From contig NZ_FOQM01000056.1 in assembly GCF_900113735.1 (NCBI RefSeq), positions 1 through 40,881 of the forward strand: a DNA stretch of 40,881 nucleotides. The letters run 5' to 3'. Positions 17,718 through 25,335 of the stretch are shown one piece after another (the first letter of the stretch is position 1; each line of letters starts with the position of its first letter). The notes below the pieces were generated by a model that worked only from the letters and a program-made list of their open reading frames with translations, was not told where the DNA came from and did no database searches. Position numbers and translations under genes: made by a program. Origin of the DNA: Bradyrhizobium sp. Gha (lineage in GTDB: Bacteria; Pseudomonadota; Alphaproteobacteria; Rhizobiales; Xanthobacteraceae).

Positions 17718-18167
17718 CTAGGATTCACCGATCCAGTGAAGAAGCCAGACAAGACTCTCATCTTGACGCATGTTCTCGCCTGATGGGATGGCTAGCGTGT
17801 CGCCGAAGGTCCCGTTGACGCGGAACATGATGGCCCACTTCATGGACGATAACCTGTATTCTACCGCAACCTGATAGCGAGCATCCTCAGGGAGGAGCAG
17901 TAGCACGCCGGATTTTTTGACATTACTCAAATCCTTGCAGTTCGCGCTGCATCGCGGCATCTTGGCTGCAAGATACGCCGGATTTCTGCGAGCGCTTGTC
18001 GCTTCTCCGGCGTTCCTAATCTCGATATTGAGCGCCGGTCGGTCAACGGAGCAGCGCCGGGTAACATACAAAGCACGCAAGTGATCTCCAAACAGAAGCG
18101 ATCTGCCTGCTTGGTAGCGCCCGCCTCGCTTACAGCCTTGCATTCCGAGCAAGGCACCCTTCAACAA
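17718..18167 (-). CDS. Hypothetical ORF of unknown family
   Basis: An open frame of 149 codons lies between matB and the serine hydrolase gene on the same strand as both. Its C-terminal third (VEYRLSSMKWAIMFRVNG, then TFGDTLAIPSGENMRQDE and LVWLLHWIGES) has protein-like composition. The N-terminal part is rich in Arg and Cys and may be frameshifted or untranslated. No motif was recognised and no good ribosome-binding site was found. It could be a decayed gene. Confidence 0.25.
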   Translation of the reverse strand: MLKGALLGMQGCKRGGRYQAGRSLLFGDHLRALYVTRRCSVDRPALNIEIRNAGEATSARRNPAYLAAKMPRCSANCKDLSNVKKSGVLLLLPEDARYQVAVEYRLSSMKWAIMFRVNGTFGDTLAIPSGENMRQDESLVWLLHWIGES

Positions 18168-18479
18168 TGCGTGCTCACGAAAACCTTCTCCTGGGAGAAG
18201 ACGAGCCCGGGACTGAGTGAGGATCGGCCATCGCGTAGCTAGCGTTGCAGACAGGCAATGAGATGTAATCCCCAGCCGCCTGATACCTCACGCAAGAAGC
18301 AGATAGCGCGCCGAGCCCGATGCCAACGGACACAAATCTGCTCGGGACGCCGACAGCGGCCGGGCCGCTTTGCGGCATGGGTGGCTTGCGTACGAATGTG
18401 CGTCCGCGGCAGACCCAATGCGCTTCAGGTAGGCGCAGAGTTTCGCAAATTGCCTATGAGCAATTGAGAATTAGTACAT
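18168..18479. other. No recognisable gene (about 0.3 kb)
   Basis: Only short overlapping frames occur here. It lies downstream of the serine hydrolase gene and upstream of the hypothetical ORF. No hairpin terminator was obvious. Confidence 0.35.
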
Positions 18480-19772
18480 TCAGCCACCGGCCAACAGATC
18501 TTTTGCAAGAGCCATATATGCCGGAAGCGTTACCGGGTCGTTGCCAGCGTTTGCCGCCACTGGATGCGATGCATAGCGCGCGATTACCATCTGCGCTTTA
18601 GGATCTATGTAGATACCCTGACCGTGAATACCACGCGCCATGTAGGCGCCATGATCATTGTGGCTTACCCACCATTGATTCCGATAAGACGCGCCAGGCA
18701 GCATGGTGAAGCCCCCCAGCTTGAATTTCTCACGATCTCCGCCGCGCACGATGTCTTCGATCACTGACTCAGGAACGATCTGGCGGCCATTGAAACGTCC
18801 GAAATTGCGCATTGTTTCGCCGAAGCGCGCCAGATCGCGCAGTGTCGTGGATAGACCACCGCCACCACTCTCCGTACCAACGCGATCGACGTGATAGTAG
18901 GCATCCTCCTCCGCACCCAGCGGCATCCAGATGCACTCGGAGAGGAGGTCAGACAAAGCCATGCTGCTGGCGCGCCTGCATATCCAGGCAAGAACATCAG
19001 TATTGACGGTCTTGTAAGCGAATTCTCGTCCGTGCTCGCCCTTCTTCCTTTGCGTACAAAGAAATTCACATATTGTGGTCGGCCCCGCGTAGCTCGCCTG
19101 GATCGGCGCCGTTCCGTTCGCCCGGCGAAGGCGCCAGACGTCAGAGTTTCCGTCGGCATAGGCTTCCGTGTATTCGAGCGCGGTGGTCATATCCATGACC
19201 TCGCGCACGCACGCATCGCCGAAAGCGCTCGATTTCAGCTCCGGCACATAGGCCGTCACAGGCGCCTTGGGATCGATATTGCCATTGGCAACCAGGATGC
19301 CGGCGAGCGTTCCGGTGAACGACTTGGTGACGGACATGGCGATGTGCGGTTTATGCGGCTTCAGCGCACCAAAATAGCGCTCATAGATCAGCTTGCCCCG
19401 GTGCAGCACCGCGATGCCATCTGAGCAGGTTTCCCTAAGCATCTGCATGAAAGTCATAGATCGACCGTCCATGGTTATCGATGCAGACTGGCCGATGTCT
19501 TGCTCCTCTCGGGGCAGTTCCGACGCGGGTCCAGCGCCGCGCCAGACATTCACGGTCGGGACCAGCTGGCGCATGTTGCTCCAGGCCCACCGCAACTCAG
19601 GAAAGTTGCGGAACGATCCGTTTTCAAACCTGACGGTCCGATCCTGTGGCGGCGGAAATCCGCTCATCCAGCCAAGCAAAGTCGGATCGGTTTCCATGCC
19701 CGCCGGGTTTGGAACAGCATCATGAGTTTCGCGACGGCTTTCAGGTTCATCATGCTGCCCACTGGGCGACAT
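18480..19772 (-). CDS. Serine hydrolase, class C beta-lactamase / NylB-like
   Basis: A 430-residue penicillin-binding-protein-fold hydrolase. The nucleophile motif SxxK is Ser147-Val-Thr-Lys150 in AMSVTKSFTGTLAGIL. The following VTAYVPELKSSAFGDACV REVMDMTTALEYTEAY and SDVWRLRRANG pattern resembles 6-aminohexanoate-dimer hydrolase (NylB) and related esterases. A C-terminal GIHGQGIYIDPKAQMVIARY replaces the KTG box, as in that branch. No signal peptide is seen, so it is probably cytoplasmic. The ATG at 19772 has GAGGAG nine bases upstream. It is the last of three minus-strand genes, 59 nt after the AtuA small partner. Its natural substrate (amide, ester or lactam) cannot be assigned. Confidence 0.88.
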   Translation of the reverse strand: MSPSGQHDEPESRRETHDAVPNPAGMETDPTLLGWMSGFPPPQDRTVRFENGSFRNFPELRWAWSNMRQLVPTVNVWRGAGPASELPREEQDIGQSASITMDGRSMTFMQMLRETCSDGIAVLHRGKLIYERYFGALKPHKPHIAMSVTKSFTGTLAGILVANGNIDPKAPVTAYVPELKSSAFGDACVREVMDMTTALEYTEAYADGNSDVWRLRRANGTAPIQASYAGPTTICEFLCTQRKKGEHGREFAYKTVNTDVLAWICRRASSMALSDLLSECIWMPLGAEEDAYYHVDRVGTESGGGGLSTTLRDLARFGETMRNFGRFNGRQIVPESVIEDIVRGGDREKFKLGGFTMLPGASYRNQWWVSHNDHGAYMARGIHGQGIYIDPKAQMVIARYASHPVAANAGNDPVTLPAYMALAKDLLAGG

Positions 19773-19831
19773 CTGCTAGCTCCTCGAATTGATAACATAC
19801 CGCAAAAGGATCGGCTTGCGCGCACGGCGCC

Positions 19832-20158
19832 TCATTTGTCGCCCGCCGGATCCGGCTCGGAAATTTCGAGACCGAGCAGTGCCGAACTGACCGACTTGCC
19901 ATGCGCGTCCAGCGCCAGCGAGCGCGTTACACCGCCACCTAGGGCCTTTTGCAGTACGAAATTCAACGCAGCCAGCTTTGGCAGCTCGTAACGAATTACG
20001 TCGCCTCGCACAATCTCCCCGAGCCATGCCTTTACGCGTTCCGCCGTCAGTTCGGCTCGAAGATGGCCGAAGTGACCCGGCTCGCGGCAGATTACTGAAA
20101 CGTTCAGCGTGTTGCCTTTATCGCCCGTCCTCGAATGGGCGATTTCGCGCAACCTCAT
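19832..20158 (-). CDS. AtuA-associated small protein (AtuA C-terminal ferredoxin-fold domain type)
   Basis: A 108-residue protein beginning MRLREIAHSRTGDKGNTLNV. The HSRTGDKGN motif is diagnostic of the small domain that accompanies AtuA (DUF1446) proteins, either fused or as a separate subunit. The body (PGHFGHLRAELTAERVKAWL, RYELPKLAALNFVLQKALGG GVTRSL) matches that domain over its full length. The ATG follows the AtuA stop after one base, with GGAG eight bases upstream, so the two are translated together and probably form a complex. Confidence 0.85.
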   Translation of the reverse strand: MRLREIAHSRTGDKGNTLNVSVICREPGHFGHLRAELTAERVKAWLGEIVRGDVIRYELPKLAALNFVLQKALGGGVTRSLALDAHGKSVSSALLGLEISEPDPAGDK

Positions 20159-20159
20159 C

Positions 20160-21515
20160 TTAGATCTCCACGAAGGTGAACGTGGGCTGCACGATTTCGC
20201 GCGGCAAAAGCACTGACTGAACGGCGAGCACCTCGCGCACGGATTTCGTGGCAGCGCCGCCACCAGCCGGGCCATTCGTGTAAAGAGTCTCGACCTCATC
20301 GCCGATGCGCCAGGCGTCGGCAATCGACGCCGTTCGCCCCGCCACCCTCGCTCGTACCTCAGGCGGCTCGCCAACCGTCAACCCCAGCGTGTTACCGTAC
20401 AGGGAGTCGACGCCGATGATGTCCAATCGAAGTTCGTCAGTTCTCACGCCTGTCAGCTCAAGTCGTTTGCGGACGATGTCGAGTGCGAGTCCTGCGCGCG
20501 CCGTTGCACCCGGGCCGCCATATGAGATCTGCCCTTCACCAATAAATCCGTCCAGATATCCGACGGACACCTTGAAGGTCTGCGTCGGCGCACTTCCTCG
20601 TCCGCCCACCACGCGCACGCGATCTGGAGCGTCTTCGATGATCTCCACTCCGGTAAAGTCAGCGACTACGTCTGGTTGGAGGTATCGTGCGGGGTCCTGA
20701 ATCTCATAAAGCAGCTGTTCCTTGCAGGTCGCGGCACTGACGCGCCCCCCGGCGTGCGCAAGCTTGGTGACAGTAACAGTACCGTCAGCCGCGACCTCCC
20801 CGATCGGGAATCCGAGACGCGCGAGATCCGGGACATGCTTGAAGCCGGGATCTGCAAAATAGCCGCCCGTCACCTGCCCGGCGCATTCCAGCAGATGACC
20901 GATCACAGTGGCTTGGCCCAGCGCTGGCCAGTCGTCCATTCGCCAGCCGAAGGCGTGGATCAGTGGCGCTGTGAACAGCGACGGGTCGGCCACTCTTCCG
21001 GTCAGGACGATGTCTGCGCCGGCATCGAGCGCGCCAACGATTGGTGTTGCCCCGAGATAGGCATTCGCGGACACGATACGATCGCGATATTTGATAATGC
21101 CTTCGCCTGTCTCCTCGAACAGCCACGCCCCTTTCAGCACGGCATCAAGCACGTCGTCGCCAGTCACGGCCGCGATCTTCAAAGGCAATCCGAGCTCACG
21201 CACGATTTGCGCGGTTTTTTGTGCCGCGGCAAGAGGATTGGCGGCACCCATATTTGATACGATGCGAACCCCCTTGCTCGCCGCGATGGGCAGAACGGCG
21301 CGCATCCGCGCCTCGAGGAGCGGATCGTAGCCCTGCTGTAAATCCTTGCGTCGGCCCTGCTGAGCAATTGCTATTGTGCGCTCCGCAAGGCATTCGAATA
21401 TGAGGAAGTCAAGCTCACCATGTGTTGCCAGTTCTACCGCGGGCTCGATCCGATCACCCGAATAGCCGGCGCCCGCGCCGAGTCGGACCAGGCGCGGCTT
21501 GACTAGAGGATTCAT
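20160..21515 (-). CDS. AtuA-family (DUF1446) protein
   Basis: A 451-residue protein of the acyclic-terpene-utilisation AtuA family. It opens LVRLGAGAGYSGDRIEPAVE (GAG.GYSGDR motif) and contains FECLAERTIA, IVSNMGAANPLAAAQKTAQ I, GGYFADPGFKHVPDLARLG and GGPGATARAGLALDIV. It aligns across the whole family length. The name comes from Pseudomonas citronellol catabolism, but most members sit in unrelated acid/CoA-ester operons, so terpene use should not be assumed. CAGGAA lies just before the ATG at 21515. It heads the unit AtuA - small partner - serine hydrolase. Confidence 0.9.
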   Translation of the reverse strand: MNPLVKPRLVRLGAGAGYSGDRIEPAVELATHGELDFLIFECLAERTIAIAQQGRRKDLQQGYDPLLEARMRAVLPIAASKGVRIVSNMGAANPLAAAQKTAQIVRELGLPLKIAAVTGDDVLDAVLKGAWLFEETGEGIIKYRDRIVSANAYLGATPIVGALDAGADIVLTGRVADPSLFTAPLIHAFGWRMDDWPALGQATVIGHLLECAGQVTGGYFADPGFKHVPDLARLGFPIGEVAADGTVTVTKLAHAGGRVSAATCKEQLLYEIQDPARYLQPDVVADFTGVEIIEDAPDRVRVVGGRGSAPTQTFKVSVGYLDGFIGEGQISYGGPGATARAGLALDIVRKRLELTGVRTDELRLDIIGVDSLYGNTLGLTVGEPPEVRARVAGRTASIADAWRIGDEVETLYTNGPAGGGAATKSVREVLAVQSVLLPREIVQPTFTFVEI

Positions 21516-22126
21516 GTTCCTGGTGCCTCATGGAGAGGTCCACACTCTCTGGTTTCGTATCGCGACTGGACTGCAGACACGCGTCCTGGCCAGCTTTCGA
21601 GAGAGCGGACAGCTCAAGCGGGGTGCCTTGTCTGCGCGCGAAACTATCTCAGTGGCGGAGACGGAATCAGTCGACTTCTGGCTCGATAAGTCCCGATTCC
21701 AGCCATTTCGCATTCTTGCTGCAGGAATCGATCGCAGGACTGAGGCACCTGAATCATGACCCGCTAGTAAATTGGGAGCTTCGGCCTGCGTCAGAGAAGT
21801 CGCGGCCGCGAAAAAGACCTGATAGCGGACCACTACGAAGGAGTGGCGAGTTGACGGATAGCCCAAGGCGCAGCCCGTGGTCCGGTATTCAGCAGATCGG
21901 TGGCGTCTTCCTGCAGGCCCGAGCCGATCCCGACGAGATTTCTTCAACTGCGTTGCCCTTATCTAGCTCGGCAATACGCCCTTAGGCCCATCTGTGCGCA
22001 AACCATCGAAAAAGTTCTATTTATCGCAGTTTTCCTGCAAAAAACCGCAGAAACGTCTTTGAAATCGTCGACTAGCCGCCCTATCGTGACGCAAATTGAT
22101 AGTGGTTTGACACGGGAGGAGACGCC
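21516..22126. promoter_or_regulatory. Divergent intergenic region between AtuA operon and amino-acid-type importer
   Basis: The 611-nt gap separates two divergent operons and should contain both promoters. Frames on both strands are open for up to 150 codons (21530-21985 plus, 21528-21947 minus) but overlap each other and show no domain. The 80-100 nt before the importer are AT-rich and hold an imperfect palindrome (see separate entry). Confidence 0.4.
22026..22048. promoter_or_regulatory. Imperfect palindrome upstream of importer operon
   Basis: GCAGTTTT, a seven-base spacer cctgcaa, then AAAACCGC: eight-base arms with one mismatch, 79 nt before the ATG of the binding-protein gene. Position and size fit a dimeric repressor or activator site, but no cognate regulator gene is adjacent. 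Confidence 0.3.
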
Positions 22127-22981
22127 ATGAGTGCCACACCGAAGCTCTCGTTCTGGATCCTGCTGCTCGCACTGACTGGCTGTTGGTTTCCAGCGTTCTC
22201 ACAGGCGGACGATTCTCTTTCAGCATCAATTCGTAAAGCAGGCGCAACTAGGGTGGCGATTGCCTCGATGCCGCCGTACATGACGATGTCGCCGAGCGGG
22301 CAGGCGGCCGGTGTTTTGATTGACTTGCAGAACCTGGTGATCAAAAGCATGGACCTTCCAGCGATTGCACCGGTGTTCACGCAATGGGATTCCATGGTCC
22401 CGGGACTGCAGGCGCACCAGTTTGATTATGTTGCCAGCCTCGCAATAACCGAAGAGCGCTGCAAGCAAATGGTGTTTTCGGCGCCCCATTATGCATATCA
22501 GATCGGACTCCACGTCCGTCCCGGAAATCCGAAGCATCTCATGAGTGTCGCAGATATTGCACGCCGTCCGAATGCGAAGGTAGCGATGGTTACAGGCGCC
22601 CCTTGGCTCGCCTATGCCGTCAAGCAGGGAGTGAAGCCCGACCAGGTTGTGCGTGTCCCTGACGTTCAGGCGGGCGTTGCGACGGTGATCGGCGGACGGG
22701 CGGACGCCTATCTCGAGAGCCAGTTCGCCGTCAGCAATCCGGAGCAGAAAGGGGTGGAGCTGGTCGTCGACGAACAGTCGCCCATTTTTGGCTCAGGTGC
22801 AGTGTTTCGCAAGGAAGACGTGCGTTTCCGAGATGCATTTGACGAGAAGCTGAACGCGTCGATCCGAGAGGGGATCATCCAGAAGCTCTACCAGAAGTAT
22901 GAGATTGCCGGTGGCGATGCGCAAGCCCGGCTGCTTGGCACATTGCGCAAGGCCAGCGAGATCGTGCCCAGTTGCGAGTAG
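22127..22981 (+). CDS. Solute-binding protein family 3 (polar amino-acid/ectoine type), probable lipoprotein
   Basis: A 284-residue periplasmic binding protein. The N-terminus is a signal peptide with a lipobox, LALTGC (Cys19), so lipid anchoring is possible; cleavage by signal peptidase I at AFSQA is the alternative. SBP_bac_3 features are VAIASMPPYMTMSPSGQAAG, then VPGLQAHQFDYVASLAITEE RCKQMVFSAP and ATVIGGRADAYLESQFAV. The ITxERCKQMVFSxP string is like EhuB, the ectoine/hydroxyectoine binding protein, and its relatives. GGAGGAG lies six bases before the ATG. It is the first gene of a tightly packed four-gene importer operon. Confidence 0.92.
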   Translation: MSATPKLSFWILLLALTGCWFPAFSQADDSLSASIRKAGATRVAIASMPPYMTMSPSGQAAGVLIDLQNLVIKSMDLPAIAPVFTQWDSMVPGLQAHQFDYVASLAITEERCKQMVFSAPHYAYQIGLHVRPGNPKHLMSVADIARRPNAKVAMVTGAPWLAYAVKQGVKPDQVVRVPDVQAGVATVIGGRADAYLESQFAVSNPEQKGVELVVDEQSPIFGSGAVFRKEDVRFRDAFDEKLNASIREGIIQKLYQKYEIAGGDAQARLLGTLRKASEIVPSCE

Positions 22982-22992
22982 GAGTAGCTCTC

Positions 22993-23709
22993 GTGAAGGC
23001 CGTTTTCGAATACTGGCCTGTACTGGCGCAGGGCCTGTGGGTCACCATATGGGTAGCGGTGTGCATCATCCTTGGTGCTTTACCTGGAGCAGTGGTCCTT
23101 GCAGCTCTAAGGCTTTCCGAAACCCGGGCGATCCGAGTAGCCTCGATGCTTTTGATTGAGCTCATTCGCGCGCCTTCGGCTGTGGTTCTGCTATTCTGGG
23201 CGTTTTATGCGCTGCCGCTGCTGCCCGGGATGCCCCGGCTAAGCCCACTCGTCGCGGCAATCCTGGTTCTGACGCTCGATGGAGCTGCGTATGGCGCTGA
23301 GATTGTCCGCGCCGGGATCGAAGCCGTGCATCGCGGGCAAACTGATGCTTGTCACGCGCTTGGGGTGAGCAAAATACAGAGCTTCAGGAAGGTCGTTCTG
23401 CCACAGGCCTTGTCGCAGATTGTGCCCGGCTTCGGAAGCTTGGCCAGGAGCATGATCAAGTGGACAGCGATCGTGAGCTTTATTGGCGTACAGGACGTAC
23501 TCTATGTCGCGAACTACGTTCGGGGACAAACGTTCGACACGCTTACGGTCTTTTGTTTCCTTGGTGCAATTTACTGGATCCTGACAGCTCTCTGCGGGCT
23601 TACTTTTCGGGCGCTCGAACAGCTCCTCCCTCTGAACAGGGCATTGCGAGCGGCGCGTGCATCGGCTCATGCGCCGGAGATCGAGGTTTTGACAGGAGCG
23701 GCTCAATGA
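22993..23709 (+). CDS. Amino-acid-type ABC permease 1 (HisM/GlnP family)
   Basis: An inner-membrane permease of 238 residues. The preferred start is the GTG at 22993 because GGAG lies eight bases upstream; an in-frame TTG at 22972 would overlap the preceding gene. Family landmarks are VLAQGLWVTIWVAVCIILGA, LIELIRAPSAVVLLFWAFYA, AAYGAEIVRAGIEAVHRGQT and the EAA loop DACHALGVSKIQSFRKVVLP. About five hydrophobic helices are visible. It pairs with the next permease, whose ATG overlaps its stop (ATGA). Confidence 0.92.
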   Translation: MKAVFEYWPVLAQGLWVTIWVAVCIILGALPGAVVLAALRLSETRAIRVASMLLIELIRAPSAVVLLFWAFYALPLLPGMPRLSPLVAAILVLTLDGAAYGAEIVRAGIEAVHRGQTDACHALGVSKIQSFRKVVLPQALSQIVPGFGSLARSMIKWTAIVSFIGVQDVLYVANYVRGQTFDTLTVFCFLGAIYWILTALCGLTFRALEQLLPLNRALRAARASAHAPEIEVLTGAAQ

Positions 23710-24353
23710 CGTGGGACTGGAGCTTTGTCCTGAAGATACTCCCGCGGCTCATGGAAGGCGTTTGGTATACCATTCTGGTGACGCTTGCGAGCTCGACCCT
23801 TGCGCTGAGCGGAGGTCTGGCACTGGCGATCCTGGAGAGTGTGAGTACCACGTTCGGCCGGGCATTCGTCTGCTTCTGGCTCGAACTGTTTCGCGGTGTG
23901 CCGACCCTGGTACTGCTCTATTTCACGTTCTACGTCCTCCCCGAAGTCGGGATAATTCTTCCGGCAATACCCATTGGCATCGGCGTGTTGGGCATTGTCT
24001 ATGCCGCGTACTGCTCGGAGGTGTATCGAGGCAGCCTGATCACGATCCCGTCGGAACTGCGTGACGCGTGTGTCGCACTCCATTTGAGTCCCAATGTCAC
24101 ATGGCGACGCGTACTGATTCCGCTGATGATCAAACGGGCTGCCCCCGCCCTGCTTAATTACGTACTCAGCCTGTTTCGGGAAACGGCCGTGCTCTTCGCG
24201 CTCGGCGTGCCCGTTCTCATGGGCCAGGCTAACGAGGTCGGCTACGAGAGTTTTCGATACCTCGAGCCCTATACCCTGGCAGGTGTCATCTATCTGTGCA
24301 TGAATTTGCCGTTCCTTTATCTCCTCTCCAGATTCAAGGATAAGCATGCTTAA
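23706..24353 (+). CDS. Amino-acid-type ABC permease 2
   Basis: A second permease of 215 residues, beginning MTWDWSFVLKILPRLMEGVW. It shows the HisM/GlnP topology with LELFRGVPTLVLLYFTFYVL, YCSEVYRGSLITIPSELRDA and the coupling loop ACVALHLSPNVTWRRVLIPL. The ATGA overlap with the previous gene and the ATGCTTAA overlap with the following ATPase gene indicate strict co-translation. The pair resembles EhuC/EhuD, although amino-acid importers in general share this pattern. Confidence 0.92.
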   Translation: MTWDWSFVLKILPRLMEGVWYTILVTLASSTLALSGGLALAILESVSTTFGRAFVCFWLELFRGVPTLVLLYFTFYVLPEVGIILPAIPIGIGVLGIVYAAYCSEVYRGSLITIPSELRDACVALHLSPNVTWRRVLIPLMIKRAAPALLNYVLSLFRETAVLFALGVPVLMGQANEVGYESFRYLEPYTLAGVIYLCMNLPFLYLLSRFKDKHA

Positions 24354-25212
24354 CGCTTCGGACACTCCGCGCTCAGACCCCTTCTCTGCCGCGGCGGCTG
24401 CAACTTCGAATGCGACAGGAGCACATGGTTCCGACAGCGAGCTGCAACAGGCCTTGTGGGCAATCGAATTTCAAAAAGTCTCGAAATCGTTCGGAGCGCA
24501 TCAAGTGCTGGTCGATCTCGATCTGCAAGTGCGACCCGGCGAAAAAGTCACTTTGATCGGTCCCAGCGGCTCGGGAAAAACCACCGTGCTACGTCTGGCG
24601 ATGACGCTTGGAAAGCCGACCGGTGGCGACATCAGGATCTTCGGTGAGAGCATTCTGTTCGAAGCCACCGGCAAGCCGATTTCAGCTGGGCAGGAAACAC
24701 GCATACGACGGCGCTGCGGCATGGTCTTCCAGCAGTTCAATCTGTTTCCGCATTTGACGGTATTGCAGAACCTGATCCTGGCGCCAACGACCGTATTGCG
24801 GCAGTCCAGGGAACAGGCCGAGGTCAGCGCGCTCGAATACCTGCGCATGGTGGACCTGCAAGACAAGGCCCTCTCCTATCCCTCCCAGCTCTCGGGAGGT
24901 CAGCAACAGCGCATCGCGATCGCGCGGGCGCTGGTTATGAAACCCGAGATTCTGCTCCTGGACGAAATCACATCAGCACTCGACCCTGAACTCGCCGGGG
25001 AAGTCCTCGACGTGGTACGTGGTGTTGCCCAGCAGTCCAACGTCTCTTTGCTAATAGTAACGCATGAGATGCGCTTTGCACGTGAGGTCTCCGATCGCAT
25101 CGCAGTTTTTGACCGCGGCCGCATTATCGAGGAGGGGCCACCCGACAAGATCTTCGGCCAGCCTGATTCAGAGCGCACGCGTTCATTCCTTCAATCGGTG
25201 CTGAACCACTGA
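24346..25212 (+). CDS. Amino-acid/ectoine-type ABC importer ATPase
   Basis: A cytoplasmic ATPase of 288 residues with Walker A LIGPSGSGKTTVLRLAMTL, Q-loop GMVFQQFNLFPHLT, signature LSGGQQQRIAIARAL, Walker B ILLLDEITSALDPEL and switch His IVTHEM. A long inserted segment after the third strand (FGESILFEATGKPISAGQET RIRRR) is characteristic of EhuA-like ATPases rather than GlnQ/HisP. The first ~40 residues are an Ala/Ser-rich extension of doubtful structure. A terminator-like hairpin follows the stop. Confidence 0.93.
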   Translation: MLNASDTPRSDPFSAAAAATSNATGAHGSDSELQQALWAIEFQKVSKSFGAHQVLVDLDLQVRPGEKVTLIGPSGSGKTTVLRLAMTLGKPTGGDIRIFGESILFEATGKPISAGQETRIRRRCGMVFQQFNLFPHLTVLQNLILAPTTVLRQSREQAEVSALEYLRMVDLQDKALSYPSQLSGGQQQRIAIARALVMKPEILLLDEITSALDPELAGEVLDVVRGVAQQSNVSLLIVTHEMRFAREVSDRIAVFDRGRIIEEGPPDKIFGQPDSERTRSFLQSVLNH

Positions 25213-25229
25213 GCTCTCCCCGAATGGAG

Positions 25230-25284
25230 GCGGACCGAGCAGCGCAATCCGCTGCACTGCAGCGTCCGCTTATTCATCTTTTTC
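25230..25284 (+). terminator. Probable rho-independent terminator after importer operon
   Basis: Eighteen bases after the ATPase stop there are two nested stems. The inner one is GCAGCG-caatc-CGCTGC (25239-25255), perfect over six pairs. The outer one is GCGGAC (25230-25235) pairing with GTCCGC (25264-25269). A T-rich run (ttattcatcttttt) follows at once. The long, asymmetric outer loop weakens the call. Confidence 0.5.
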
Positions 25285-25335
25285 CGATTCGCCAAGCTCG
25301 CCCGAGGTAAACGGCCAGGTCATTCTTTACGGGGC

